Shown one piece after another: positions 1-8,224 of a stretch of DNA of 64,000 nt. The first letter of the stretch is position 1; the number at the start of each line of letters is the position of its first letter. Made by a program: the position numbers and the translations under genes. A model generated the notes under the pieces. That model saw only the letters and a list, made by a program, of their open reading frames with translations, was not told the origin of the DNA and ran no database searches. The stretch spans positions 620,001 through 684,000 of the forward strand of contig NZ_QQRR01000002.1 of the NCBI RefSeq assembly GCF_003439925.1, given 5' to 3'. The DNA comes from Haloprofundus halophilus (GTDB lineage: Archaea > Halobacteriota > Halobacteria > Halobacteriales > Haloferacaceae).

Positions 1-177
1 GTGAACCGACTCGCCGTACACGGCGAGAAGGTAGGCGACCGGTCGCCCGTCGGCGGTCGACACCAACACGTTCCCGGCGTCGACGGCCCAGTGAAGCAGT
101 TCCGGGTTCGGTTCCGCCAGCGACGTCTGTATCGACGCGAGCGCGGGGTACTCCGCGGTTCGGGCCGGTCGAATCAC
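1..177 (-). CDS. GNAT-family N-acetyltransferase, N-terminal fragment
   Basis: Only the first 59 codons lie in the window; the gene runs off the left edge. It begins with GTG at 177, two bases after the TAA of the DUF92 gene on the same strand, so the two are probably co-transcribed. The translation opens IRPARTAEYPALASIQ and continues to a strand-turn-strand ending RPVAYLLAVYGE, the usual beta1-alpha1 then beta2-beta3 start of GNAT acetyltransferases such as RimI. The acetyl-CoA-binding motif would lie outside the window, so family is likely but substrate unknown. Confidence 0.6.
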   Translation of the reverse strand, partial: MIRPARTAEYPALASIQTSLAEPNPELLHWAVDAGNVLVSTADGRPVAYLLAVYGESVH

Positions 178-179
178 GG

Positions 180-1493
180 TTACAGAAGCAGGAGCGCGGC
201 GAGCGCGATGCTCACGACCGCACCCGAAAGCGTCGCCAGAAAGTTCACGGCCTGGTTGCCGACACGGTTCCCCTCGACCGTCGCCCCGAGGAGGCTGTCG
301 ACCGTCATCCCACCGACGCCGCCGAGCGTGACGATGACCGCGCCAACGAGCGGCGGAGCCAACGGTAACGTGAGCGCAGCGACGGCGGCGACGAGGACGG
401 CCCCGAGGAGTCCGGCGAGTTCGCCCTGCCAGGTCACCGCGCCGTCGGTCCCCGGTTCGACCTCTCGGAGCGTGGTGATGAGTCGCGGCGTGTCGAACAG
501 GCCGCCGACTTCGCTCGACAGCGTGTCGCTCATCGCCGTCGCCAGCGACCCGGCGAACGCGAACAGAAACAGCAACTCGACGCCCGCTTGCTCGGTCGCG
601 GCGTAGCCGAGCACGGCCGCCATCGCGACGGCGGCGTTGCCGAGCACGTTCCCGCTTCCGCGCGCGCCGTCGTTCTCCTCGGCGACGCCGCGTCGGCGCT
701 TGGACTCGTACTTGAACTTCGTCGAGAGCGCGCCGACGCCGAAGAACGTGATGAGGACGGCGAACCAGCCGAACCCGCCGAGAACGATAGTGAGGACGCC
801 CAGAAGGATGCCGGTGAGCATCCCCGCGACCGACGCCGTGCCGAGCGCGTACGAGACGTAGCCGAGGACGACAGTCAGCGCGAGCGCGGCGGCGACCTCC
901 AGCGGCGAGACGTCGATAGGGAGTTCGTGGAACAGCCACAGCAGCAGCCCGGTCGAGACGAGCACCAGCGGGTCGTCGTGTTTGAGCAGTACCTCGCGGA
1001 GCAGCGCGGCGACGAACACACCGACGGCCGCCAGAAACGTGAGTTTCGGAACCGTGAGCGCCTCGTTCGTCGCGGACACGACGAGCGCCTGTCCGCCGAC
1101 GGCCGCCAGAAAGCCGGCGACAGTGAAACCCGCGACGGCGTGAAACGCCCCGTCGTTCCAGCGGGAGGCGAGCTGCTCGCCGAGGTTGCCGTAGGCGACG
1201 ACGACGACGGCGGCGACGAACGCGCTGACGGGCAGCCGCGTCTCCGGAACCGTCGCCAGCACCGCCAGCGCCGCCGCGGCGAGCGCGAAACCCAGTAGGC
1301 CGGTCAGCCGGCCGTCCTGTCGGTCGCCCGGGCAGGCGAACAACTCGAAGAGACGGCCGTCCTCGCCGACGAACGCGGCGACGGCGGCGACGACGGCGAA
1401 CGGAACCGCCGCTGCGATGCCGAGAACCGGCGTGGCGAACGCGAGGGACCCGACGGCGGCGAACCCGGCCGCCCGTCGGAGAGTCGAAGTCAC
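180..1493 (-). CDS. DUF92 integral membrane protein (VTE6/TMEM19-type, possible prenyl-phosphate kinase)
   Basis: 437 residues with about ten hydrophobic helices. The family signature is in the second half: GVGALSTKFKYESKRR, then AEENDGARGSGNVLGNA, then a membrane-proximal AMSDTLSSEVGG. DUF92 includes the plant/cyanobacterial phytyl-phosphate kinase VTE6, so a prenyl-phosphate substrate is plausible here but inferred. The GTG at 1493 (VTSTLRR) is chosen because upstream in-frame sequence is non-membrane and antisense to the neighbouring gene. It is divergent from a cis-prenyltransferase homologue across 162 bases, with UppS just beyond, which suggests a role in dolichyl/polyprenyl phosphate metabolism. 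Confidence 0.85.
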   Translation of the reverse strand: MTSTLRRAAGFAAVGSLAFATPVLGIAAAVPFAVVAAVAAFVGEDGRLFELFACPGDRQDGRLTGLLGFALAAAALAVLATVPETRLPVSAFVAAVVVVAYGNLGEQLASRWNDGAFHAVAGFTVAGFLAAVGGQALVVSATNEALTVPKLTFLAAVGVFVAALLREVLLKHDDPLVLVSTGLLLWLFHELPIDVSPLEVAAALALTVVLGYVSYALGTASVAGMLTGILLGVLTIVLGGFGWFAVLITFFGVGALSTKFKYESKRRRGVAEENDGARGSGNVLGNAAVAMAAVLGYAATEQAGVELLFLFAFAGSLATAMSDTLSSEVGGLFDTPRLITTLREVEPGTDGAVTWQGELAGLLGAVLVAAVAALTLPLAPPLVGAVIVTLGGVGGMTVDSLLGATVEGNRVGNQAVNFLATLSGAVVSIALAALLLL

Positions 1494-1623
1494 ACCACTC
1501 GGTATCCCCGATGACCACTTAACCCTCCCGACATCGCGGACTTTGCTCCGTCTCGGCTCGCCGGAGGCGACCGAATCAACTCTCGCGCGTTCGGCTCCCG
1601 GACGGGAGGGACGCCAGAGAGAT

Positions 1624-1634
1624 GGGCTTTTGAG
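1624..1634 (+). promoter_or_regulatory. TATA-like box of the short cis-prenyltransferase gene
   Basis: A T-rich run (GGCTTTTGAGG) in GC-rich DNA about 27 bases before the GTG at 1656 fits a haloarchaeal TATA box for a leaderless transcript and supports that GTG as the start. Confidence 0.45.
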
Positions 1635-1655
1635 GTCCGGCGACGACTCTCGGAC

Positions 1656-2264
1656 GTGGCCCTGTACGACACGTATCTCGCGCTTCGTCACCGCCGTTCG
1701 ACGGCGGAGTCCCCCCGACACGTCGCCGTCGTCATCACCGAGCGCGACCTGTTGGAGAAAGGCGCGTACGAGACGCTCGAACGGTTCCTCGAGTGGGCGT
1801 TCGAGTACGGAGCCGAACGCGTCACCATCTCCGTGAGCGTGCTCGACCCAGCGGTCGTGGCGACGCTCGAACGCGAACTGCGCGGCGTGGACGCCCCCCG
1901 CTCGCTGGTCGTCCGCGGCCCCGACGACACCGAACGCGCCGACGCGCCCATCCAGGTGAGTATCGGCCTCGGCGGCAAACACGAGTTCGCCGAGGCGGTC
2001 CGCTCGCTCGCCCGCGAAGTCGAGGCGGGAGAACTCGACCCCGAGGACATCGACGAGGACGACATCGAGGGCCGTCTCGTCTTCCCCGACGAACCGGACC
2101 TGGTGCTCAAGACGGGCGCCGAACGGCTCTCGGACTTCATGATCTGGCAGTCGGTGTACTCGGAGCTGTACTTCACCGACGTGAACTGGCGGGACTTCCG
2201 CAAGCGCGACTACCTCCGCGCGGTGCTGGATTACCAGGACCGAAAGCGGCGGTTTGGACGCTGA
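1656..2264 (+). CDS. Cis-prenyltransferase-like protein lacking the catalytic Asp (candidate NgBR-like subunit)
   Basis: 202 residues, clearly homologous to the UppS encoded next door: both share a segment of the type AGEL(D/S)PEDID followed by a (K/R)TG...S(D/N)F..W motif. Where UppS has HVAIIQDGNRR, this protein has HVAVVITERDL (residues 22-32), so the catalytic Asp and phosphate-binding Arg residues are gone. It does keep a C-terminal RFG (residues 199-201), the RxG motif of NgBR/Nus1 and of homodimeric bacterial enzymes. Inference: a non-catalytic partner that completes the active site of UppS. It is convergent with uppS (53-base gap) and divergent from DUF92. Family membership is firm; the subunit role is a hypothesis. 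Confidence 0.8.
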   Translation: MALYDTYLALRHRRSTAESPRHVAVVITERDLLEKGAYETLERFLEWAFEYGAERVTISVSVLDPAVVATLERELRGVDAPRSLVVRGPDDTERADAPIQVSIGLGGKHEFAEAVRSLAREVEAGELDPEDIDEDDIEGRLVFPDEPDLVLKTGAERLSDFMIWQSVYSELYFTDVNWRDFRKRDYLRAVLDYQDRKRRFGR

Positions 2265-2317
2265 GAAGCAGCGAAGCGCCCAAACGTCGCCGCGGCAGTG
2301 GTATCTTCTCGACCGTC

Positions 2318-3247
2318 TCAGTCGGCCGGTTCCGTCTCGTGGTTCGCCAGCGCCTCGTCTATCTCGGCGGCACCGGCGCTCGTCAGTTGGTCGCGGAGTC
2401 GTTTGGCGACGGTCTTGGCCTCCGCCAGTTCCACCTCGGCGAGCGACCGCACCAGCGCGACGGCCCGGTTGGTGCGGTGGCGCTGCCACGACGCCTCACG
2501 GGACTCGTACGTCCGGATACCGCGGAGGAAGTCGACCTTCGAGAACTCCGGCCAGTAGGGCGCACAGAAGAACACCGCCGCCTCGTTACCGTTGGCGTGC
2601 CACGGCAGGAAGTTCGAGGTTCGCTCGTCGCCGCCGGTTCGGATGATGAGGTCGACGTCGCGGACGGGCCGGCGGTAGAGGCGGCTCTCGACCGCTTCCA
2701 CGTCGATGTCCTCCGGCGAGAGGTCGCCGGCGTCGACGTCGCGGGCGACGTCGCGGGCGGCCTCCAGCAGTTCGGCCCGGCCGCCGTACGCCAGCGCGAT
2801 GTTCAGCGTGAACCGGTCGTAGCCGCGCGTCCGCCGTTCGGCGTACTCGACGGCGTCCCTCACCCGCTCGGGCAGCCGTTCGATAGCGCCGATGGCGCGG
2901 ATGCACACCTCGTTGTCGTGGACGCGGTCGGCGTCGGCGAACTCGTACAGCTTCGCTTCGATGAGGTCGAACAGCGGTTCGCGCTCCTCGGGCGGCCGCG
3001 CGAAGTTCTCCGTCGAGAACGCGTACAGCGTCAGTTCGGCGATGCCGAGCTCCTGACACCAGTCGAGGACGCGCTCGGTGGTCTCTGCGCCCGCCTGGTG
3101 ACCGTCCGGCGCGTCGTCGCCGTTCCGCCTTGCGTACCGGCGGTTACCGTCCTGGATGATGGCGACGTGCGTGGGTCCCTCGCCGACTTCACCGCGTAGC
3201 AACCGCTCGTATCCCGATGCGAACTCCTGGCGGACCCGCCGAAACAT
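2318..3247 (-). CDS. uppS: Cis-polyprenyl diphosphate synthase (undecaprenyl diphosphate synthase family)
   Basis: 309 residues from the ATG at 3247. It adds isopentenyl units in cis to an allylic diphosphate, making the long polyprenyl lipid that carries glycans in archaeal N-glycosylation. Visible motifs: HVAIIQDGNRR with catalytic Asp33; YAFSTENFAR (75-84); NIALAYGGRAE (149-159); RTGGDERTSNFLPW (203-216); FFCAPYWPEFSKVDF after it. The C-terminal RxG present in E. coli UppS and in NgBR is missing: the equivalent stretch reads SREASWQRHR. Upstream in-frame ATGs exist (MWCERDD and earlier), but family alignment favours MFRRVRQ. Confidence 0.93.
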   Translation of the reverse strand: MFRRVRQEFASGYERLLRGEVGEGPTHVAIIQDGNRRYARRNGDDAPDGHQAGAETTERVLDWCQELGIAELTLYAFSTENFARPPEEREPLFDLIEAKLYEFADADRVHDNEVCIRAIGAIERLPERVRDAVEYAERRTRGYDRFTLNIALAYGGRAELLEAARDVARDVDAGDLSPEDIDVEAVESRLYRRPVRDVDLIIRTGGDERTSNFLPWHANGNEAAVFFCAPYWPEFSKVDFLRGIRTYESREASWQRHRTNRAVALVRSLAEVELAEAKTVAKRLRDQLTSAGAAEIDEALANHETEPAD

Positions 3248-3456
3248 GTACGCATCGTCACGCTCGCACCACATGTGTCTTGTGCCCTGTTTCGCCGGCT
3301 TCGACCGCGCTACGCCGACACACAGCACGGTCGGCGCTGCACTCGCGCGCTGGCACTCGTCGGCGCTGCGCCCGCGCGCCGACGCTTGTCGACGACGCCA
3401 TCGAGTCGCCCGCGCGAACCGTGAGGGGTTTATCCGGGCCCCCCGACGGTGTTGCC

Positions 3457-3855
3457 ATGAGCGAGACGCTCGACGACGACCTCTACAAGCGGACGAAAGC
3501 GCTGCTGGAACCGGGCGAGATTCAACTCAACGGCGTCATCGTCCACACCGACCTCTCCGGACAGGAGGACCTGGAGATGCACGAACTCACCGTCGACCTG
3601 AACGACGTCATCGCCGAGCACGCCGGGAAGGGCGAGGCGTACATCTACGCCGGCAACGACGACACCGACTTCGCCTCGAACCAGTTCCAGGGGCTGACCC
3701 TGGAGGACGACGAGTTCGTCTGGGAGTGCCAGCAACTGCTGCGAAACGGCGCGTTCAACCTCGTGTTCTACTACGAGGCCGACGCCGACCACGAGGCGAT
3801 AATCGAGGAGATCGAGGAGATGGGCTACCGCGTGACCGGCGTCCGCGGCGACTGA
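3457..3855 (+). CDS. DUF5778 family haloarchaeal protein
   Basis: 132 residues, acidic, no signal or membrane segment. It resembles the haloarchaea-restricted DUF5778 family; no biochemical function is known to me. The sequence alternates beta strands and helices and ends EEIEEMGYRVTGVRGD. The ATG at 3457 is supported by a TATA-like GTTTATCC about 25 bases upstream. It is a single gene facing away from uppS and convergent with the rhodanese lipoprotein gene. Confidence 0.75.
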   Translation: MSETLDDDLYKRTKALLEPGEIQLNGVIVHTDLSGQEDLEMHELTVDLNDVIAEHAGKGEAYIYAGNDDTDFASNQFQGLTLEDDEFVWECQQLLRNGAFNLVFYYEADADHEAIIEEIEEMGYRVTGVRGD

Positions 3856-3876
3856 CCCGCGGTCGACACCCGACTC

Positions 3877-4599
3877 TCAGCGTTCGACGTCCGTGACGAC
3901 GGTTTCCGCGAGCTCGCCGAGCGGCCGCTCGATGCGGTACTCGGGCGTCTCGACGACGATGGGCGAGGACTCGGTCACGTCGTAGAAGTGCAGCACGAGC
4001 TCGAAACTGCCGTCGTCGGCGATGGGCCCGGCCTCGCGCTGCTCGGACTGCTCGTGTCGCGCCCAGGCGTTCTTCCCGGCGAGCGACGCGTCGGTCCGGC
4101 CGCGAACCGTGTACGACGGCGGTTCCACGTCGACCTCGGCGCCCTGTAGCGGGTAGCCGCGGTCGCGCCACTCGAAGAACCCCTCGTCGAGCGCGAACAC
4201 CTCCGTGTACCCCGAGTCGATGAGCGACGCGGCGCGCATCGACGAGAGGTGGTGCGGACAACCGCAGTAGGTGACGATGCGCTGGGATTCGTCCCACGCG
4301 CCCGTCGGGTCGTTCGCCCGGCCGTCGGGCGCGGGCGAGAGCACCGCCCCCTCGATGTGGGAGGCGTCGTACTGTCGCTGTCCGCGGGCGTCGGCGAACT
4401 TCGCCGACCCGTCCTGGAACCACTGGTGGACGTCTTCTATCGGCGCGAGCGGGACCTGCGCGTTCGACCCGTCGACGGTCAGGGTCTCGTAGCCGTTGGT
4501 GTTGTTGTCCGGCGTCCCGGACGACGACGAGTTCGAACAGCCGGCGAGTGCCGCTGCTCCGGCGGTACCGGCGGCTGCGAGGAACGTGCGACGCTGCAT
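3877..4599 (-). CDS. Tat-exported lipoprotein with rhodanese domain
   Basis: 240 residues. The N-terminus is a twin-arginine lipoprotein signal (MQRRTFLAAAGTAGAAALAGC) with lipobox LAGC, followed by a Ser/Asn-rich tether, so the protein should be anchored outside the membrane. A rhodanese fold follows: FADARGQRQYDASHIEGA, then the active-site loop IVTYCGCPHHLSS with the catalytic Cys, then GYTEVFALDEGFFEW. The C-terminal ~90 residues are an extra strand-rich region of unknown role. Sulfur transfer or redox work on the cell surface is likely; the substrate is unknown. The gene is divergent from the siroheme decarboxylase gene, but that does not prove a link. Confidence 0.85.
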   Translation of the reverse strand: MQRRTFLAAAGTAGAAALAGCSNSSSSGTPDNNTNGYETLTVDGSNAQVPLAPIEDVHQWFQDGSAKFADARGQRQYDASHIEGAVLSPAPDGRANDPTGAWDESQRIVTYCGCPHHLSSMRAASLIDSGYTEVFALDEGFFEWRDRGYPLQGAEVDVEPPSYTVRGRTDASLAGKNAWARHEQSEQREAGPIADDGSFELVLHFYDVTESSPIVVETPEYRIERPLGELAETVVTDVER

Positions 4600-4726
4600 T
4601 TTCGGACGAAGATAACTATCGGACGGATAAAACCGTGTCGCCACGTCGGAGTCGCTCCCGTGGTTCGACCGTCGAACGCGTCCCGGCTTCGAGACGCTTA
4701 TTCTTCCTCCGTTCGGAGTGTCGCTC

Positions 4727-5797
4727 ATGAGACAGGCGGACGCGGACGCGACGCTGTCGGAACTCGACCGCGCCATCATCAACGCGTTTCAGGGCGGGTT
4801 TCCGGTCGTCGAACGTCCGTTCGACCCGGCGGCGGCCGCGCTGCGCGAACGCGGCGTCGACGTGACGGCGGACGAACTTCTCGCACGCGTGCAGACGCTC
4901 GACGAGGAGGGCGTCCTCACGCGCTTCGGCGCGCTCGTCAACGCCGAGAACATCGGCGGCGCGGCGACGCTCGTCGCCATGCACGCCCCGCCCGAGCGCT
5001 TCGAGGAAGTCGCGGAGTTGGTGAACGCCCACCGCGAAGTCGCGCACAACTACGAGCGCGAGCATCCGCACCTCAACATGTGGTTCGTCGTCAGCGTGGC
5101 CGATGAGAGCCGCGTCGACGAGGTGCTCGCGGAGATCGAGGCCGAGACGGGCCAGGAGACGTACAACCTGCCGAAGATGAACGAGTTCCGCGTCGAGGCC
5201 AAGTTCATGCTCGACGGGCCGGTTCCCGACGGCGACGTGGACCTCTCACACCTCGGCCCCGACGTGGAACCCTCGGGCAGGCCGACGCTCACGCCGGACG
5301 AGCGCGACCTGGTCGTCGAGATACAGGGTGGGCTCCCGATAACGGCGACGCCGTACGCCGACGTCGCCGACGCGATAGGCGCGGAGACCGAGTGGGTCGT
5401 CGAGACCGTCAAGCGGTTCGACCTGGAGGGGAAGGTCCGCCGCGTCGGCGTCATCCCGAACCACTACGCGCTCGGCTACACCGAGAACGGGATGACCGTC
5501 TGGAACGTCCCCGACGAGGTGGTCGAGACGGTCGGTCCCGCCGTCGCCTCGCTCGACTTCGTCACTCACTGCTACCGTCGCCCCCGCCACGAGGGCGTCT
5601 GGCCGTACAACTTCTTCGCGATGACCCACGGCCGGAGCGAGGAGGAGAGTCAGCGCCGCATCCAGGAGGTCCGCGAGACGATGAGCGAGTACTGGGAGGT
5701 CGGCGACGACGACTGGGACTCGCTGTTCTCGACGCGCATTCTGAAGAAGACCGGAATCAGGCTGGCCGAACGCGCGGAGGCGAACACCAGTGAGTGA
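4727..5797 (+). CDS. ahb: Siroheme decarboxylase, fused AhbA/AhbB-type
   Basis: 356 residues made of two homologous halves, each a winged helix plus Lrp/AsnC-like ferredoxin fold. The first opens LDRAIINAFQGGFPVVERPF, the second ERDLVVEIQGGLPITATPY. In organisms with the alternative heme pathway, AhbA and AhbB together decarboxylate siroheme to didecarboxysiroheme; here both are one chain. The ATG at 4727 fits a TATA-like CGCTTATTC about 27 bases upstream; a GTG at 4718 would add three residues. It leads a cluster with precorrin-2 dehydrogenase and HemA, which strongly supports a heme/siroheme role over transcriptional regulation. Confidence 0.88.
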   Translation: MRQADADATLSELDRAIINAFQGGFPVVERPFDPAAAALRERGVDVTADELLARVQTLDEEGVLTRFGALVNAENIGGAATLVAMHAPPERFEEVAELVNAHREVAHNYEREHPHLNMWFVVSVADESRVDEVLAEIEAETGQETYNLPKMNEFRVEAKFMLDGPVPDGDVDLSHLGPDVEPSGRPTLTPDERDLVVEIQGGLPITATPYADVADAIGAETEWVVETVKRFDLEGKVRRVGVIPNHYALGYTENGMTVWNVPDEVVETVGPAVASLDFVTHCYRRPRHEGVWPYNFFAMTHGRSEEESQRRIQEVRETMSEYWEVGDDDWDSLFSTRILKKTGIRLAERAEANTSE

Positions 5798-5866
5798 GGA
5801 ACTCGCGGAGGTCTTCACTCGGTACGCGGTGTGCCGAGTGGGCTCACGGGAGCGCGGCTACGCGAG

Positions 5867-6532
5867 ATGATTCCGCTGTTTCACGACTTCGCGGACGAGA
5901 CGGTGCTCGTCTTCGGCGGCGGCGCAGTCGGTGCGCGGAAGGCGCGACGCTTCGCCGACGAAGCCCGCGTCGTCGTCGTCAGCCCCGAGTTCGGAGGCGA
6001 CGGCGGCGATGCCGACACCGACGAGTTCGGCGGCGCGGAACTGGTCCGCGCCGCTCCCGCCCCCGACGAGATCGTCGACTGGGTCGATCGGTTCGACCCG
6101 GCGCTCGTCGTCGCGGCGACGAACGACGAGACGGTGAACGAGGCGGTCGAGACGGCGGCGAAGGACGCCGGGGCGCTGGTCAACCGGACCGACCGCGCGG
6201 GAAGCCGCGACGCCCGCAGCGTCGTCGTCCCCGCGACCGTCGACGACGACCCCGTCACCGTCGCCATCTCGACGGGCGGACGGAGTCCGGCGCTCTCGAA
6301 ACACCTCCGCGAGCGAATCGAGGCGGAACTCGACGGTGCGGGTGCGATGGCCGAACTGACCGGAGAGATTCGCGCGGGACTGAAAGCCGAGGGCGTCGAC
6401 CCGACCGAGCGACGCGAGGCGGTTCGAGCGGTCGTCGGCTCGTCTCCCGTTTGGAAGGCTTTACGTACGGGCGAATCCAACGCCCGGAGAGAGGCCCAGC
6501 GCGTGATACGGAACAGAGGTGAGTCCCCGTGA
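5867..6532 (+). CDS. Precorrin-2 dehydrogenase / sirohydrochlorin ferrochelatase-like (CysG-N/Met8 type)
   Basis: 221 residues from ATG 5867 (MIPLFHDFADETVLVFGGG). The N-terminal Rossmann motif VLVFGGGAVGARKARRF binds NAD, followed by VVAATNDETVNEAV and NRTDRAGSRDARSVVVPATV, all typical of the bifunctional CysG N-terminal domain that oxidises precorrin-2 and may insert iron to make siroheme. This supplies the substrate of the upstream decarboxylase. The stop overlaps the start of hemA by one base (TGATG), indicating translational coupling. A GTG at 5831 would extend the N-terminus by 12 residues without adding conserved sequence. Confidence 0.88.
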   Translation: MIPLFHDFADETVLVFGGGAVGARKARRFADEARVVVVSPEFGGDGGDADTDEFGGAELVRAAPAPDEIVDWVDRFDPALVVAATNDETVNEAVETAAKDAGALVNRTDRAGSRDARSVVVPATVDDDPVTVAISTGGRSPALSKHLRERIEAELDGAGAMAELTGEIRAGLKAEGVDPTERREAVRAVVGSSPVWKALRTGESNARREAQRVIRNRGESP

Positions 6533-7878
6533 TGGAAGAAACCGGCGTCATCTCCGGCGTGAGCGTCTCGCACGTCAACGCGACCGTCGACGAGGTCGGA
6601 GCGGCCTGCCACGACGACGTCCGGGCGACCATCTCGGCCCTCCTCGACCGCGACGGCGTCGAAGAGGCGTACGTCCTCCAGACGTGCAACCGCGCGGAGG
6701 CGTACGTCGTCACCGAGCGACCCGCCCTCGGGGCGGCGGCGCTGGCCGACTTCGCCCCCGACGTCCGCGACGGTGCGGTCGTGACGCTCGACCACGAGGA
6801 GAGTCTGCGCCACCTCATGCGCGTCGCCGCCGGACTGGAGTCGCTCGTCCTCGGTGAGGATCAGATTCTCGGCCAACTCCGCCGCGCGGAGTCCGAGGCC
6901 CGCGCCGTCGACGCCGTCGGAACGATGCTCGAAGACGCCCTCCGCAAGGCGATTCACGTCGGCGAGCGCGCGCGCGCAGAGACGAAGATAAACGAGGGCG
7001 TGGTGTCGCTCGGCAGCGCCGCCGTCCGCCTCGCCGAGACCGAGACGGCCGTCGAGGGCTCGACGGCGCTCGTCGTCGGCGCGGGCGAGATGGGCGCGCT
7101 CGCGGCGCGAGCGCTCGATTCGGCGAACGTGGACCGACTGCTCGTCGCCAACCGGACCGTTCCCCACGCCGAACACATCGCGGCCGAAGTCGCCGCCGAC
7201 GCGTCGGCCGTCGCGCTCGACGCCGCCGCCGCCGCCGCGGGCGAAGCCGACGTGGTCGTCACCGCGACCAGCAGCACCGACTACGTCCTCGACGCCGAAG
7301 CGCTCGCCGGGGCGGGCGAGACGGTGCTCATCGACATCGCCCAACCCCGCGACGTCGACCCCGCGGCCGACGAGCTCCCGGACGTGGTCGTCCGCGACAT
7401 CGACGCCCTCGAAACCGTCACCGCCGAGACGCGCGAACGCCGCCGCTCGGAGACCGACGTGGTCGAGGCGATGATCGACGACGAGCTCGCGCGCCTGCTC
7501 GACGCGTACAAACGGAAGCGCGCCGACGACGCGATCAGCGCGATGTACGAGAGCGCCGAAGCGGTCAAACGCCGGGAGTTACAGACCGCGCTGTCGAAGC
7601 TCGACGCGCAGGGCGAGATGACCGACGAACAGCGAGAGACCGTCGAGGCGCTCGCGGACGCGCTCGTCGGCCAGCTGCTCGCCGCGCCGACGAAGTCGCT
7701 GCGCGACGCCGCCGCCGACGACGACTGGACGACCATCCAGACGGCGATGCAGCTGTTCGACCCCTCCTTCGGCGACCGCGACCGCGCGACCCCCGACGCG
7801 CCGGCGTTCGAGGCGAGCGAGGCGTCCGACGAGGAGGACGCACCGCCGCACGTCTTCGAGCAGTGCTCCGACGACTGA
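6532..7878 (+). CDS. hemA: Glutamyl-tRNA reductase
   Basis: 448 residues. It reduces glutamyl-tRNA(Glu) to glutamate-1-semialdehyde, the first committed step of C5-pathway tetrapyrrole synthesis. The catalytic Cys52 lies in LQTCNRAE, followed by GLESLVLGEDQILGQ, the NADPH-binding ALVVGAGEMG, and NRTVPHAEHIAAE. The C-terminal helical dimerisation domain is followed by an acidic tail of about 45 residues (ASDEEDAPPHVF...), common in haloarchaea. The ATG shares its first base with the upstream TGA. It is last in a three-gene tetrapyrrole operon that couples the entry step to siroheme-dependent heme synthesis. Confidence 0.96.
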   Translation: MEETGVISGVSVSHVNATVDEVGAACHDDVRATISALLDRDGVEEAYVLQTCNRAEAYVVTERPALGAAALADFAPDVRDGAVVTLDHEESLRHLMRVAAGLESLVLGEDQILGQLRRAESEARAVDAVGTMLEDALRKAIHVGERARAETKINEGVVSLGSAAVRLAETETAVEGSTALVVGAGEMGALAARALDSANVDRLLVANRTVPHAEHIAAEVAADASAVALDAAAAAAGEADVVVTATSSTDYVLDAEALAGAGETVLIDIAQPRDVDPAADELPDVVVRDIDALETVTAETRERRRSETDVVEAMIDDELARLLDAYKRKRADDAISAMYESAEAVKRRELQTALSKLDAQGEMTDEQRETVEALADALVGQLLAAPTKSLRDAAADDDWTTIQTAMQLFDPSFGDRDRATPDAPAFEASEASDEEDAPPHVFEQCSDD

Positions 7879-7948
7879 CCGCTATTTTCGGTTCCGTCGA
7901 CTGCGAACGCGGGTAAACGTTAACCAGCCGCCGGACGACTTCCAGCGC

Positions 7949-8224
7949 ATGGCCGAACGACTGGACGACGACGAGATCGAGCGCCAACTACCCGACGGCT
8001 GGGAACGCGACGACGACGAAATCGTCCGCGTCTACGAGTTCGACGACTACCTCGCGGGCGTGCAGTTCGCCACGCAGGTCGCCGAAGTCGCCGACGAGGA
8101 GTTCCACCACCCGGAGATGATCGTTCGCTACGACGAGGTCGAAGTCCGCCTCACCAGCCACGAGGCCGGCGGCATCACCGACCAGGATATGCGCGTCGCC
8201 TCGCTGTTCGACGACGAGTACTGA
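7949..8224 (+). CDS. 4a-hydroxytetrahydrobiopterin (pterin-4a-carbinolamine) dehydratase, PCD/DCoH family
   Basis: 91 residues, the full family length. The conserved core EEFHHPEMIVRYDEVEVRLTSHE carries the paired His residues of the pterin site, and the protein ends with the usual GGITDQDM helix. Family members dehydrate 4a-carbinolamine pterins; in archaea without aromatic amino acid hydroxylases the real role is unclear, with molybdopterin or other pterin metabolism possible. Two moeA genes lie 2-5 kb downstream on the other strand. The stop overlaps the next start (TGATG), so it is coupled to the LWR-salt gene. Confidence 0.88.
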   Translation: MAERLDDDEIERQLPDGWERDDDEIVRVYEFDDYLAGVQFATQVAEVADEEFHHPEMIVRYDEVEVRLTSHEAGGITDQDMRVASLFDDEY

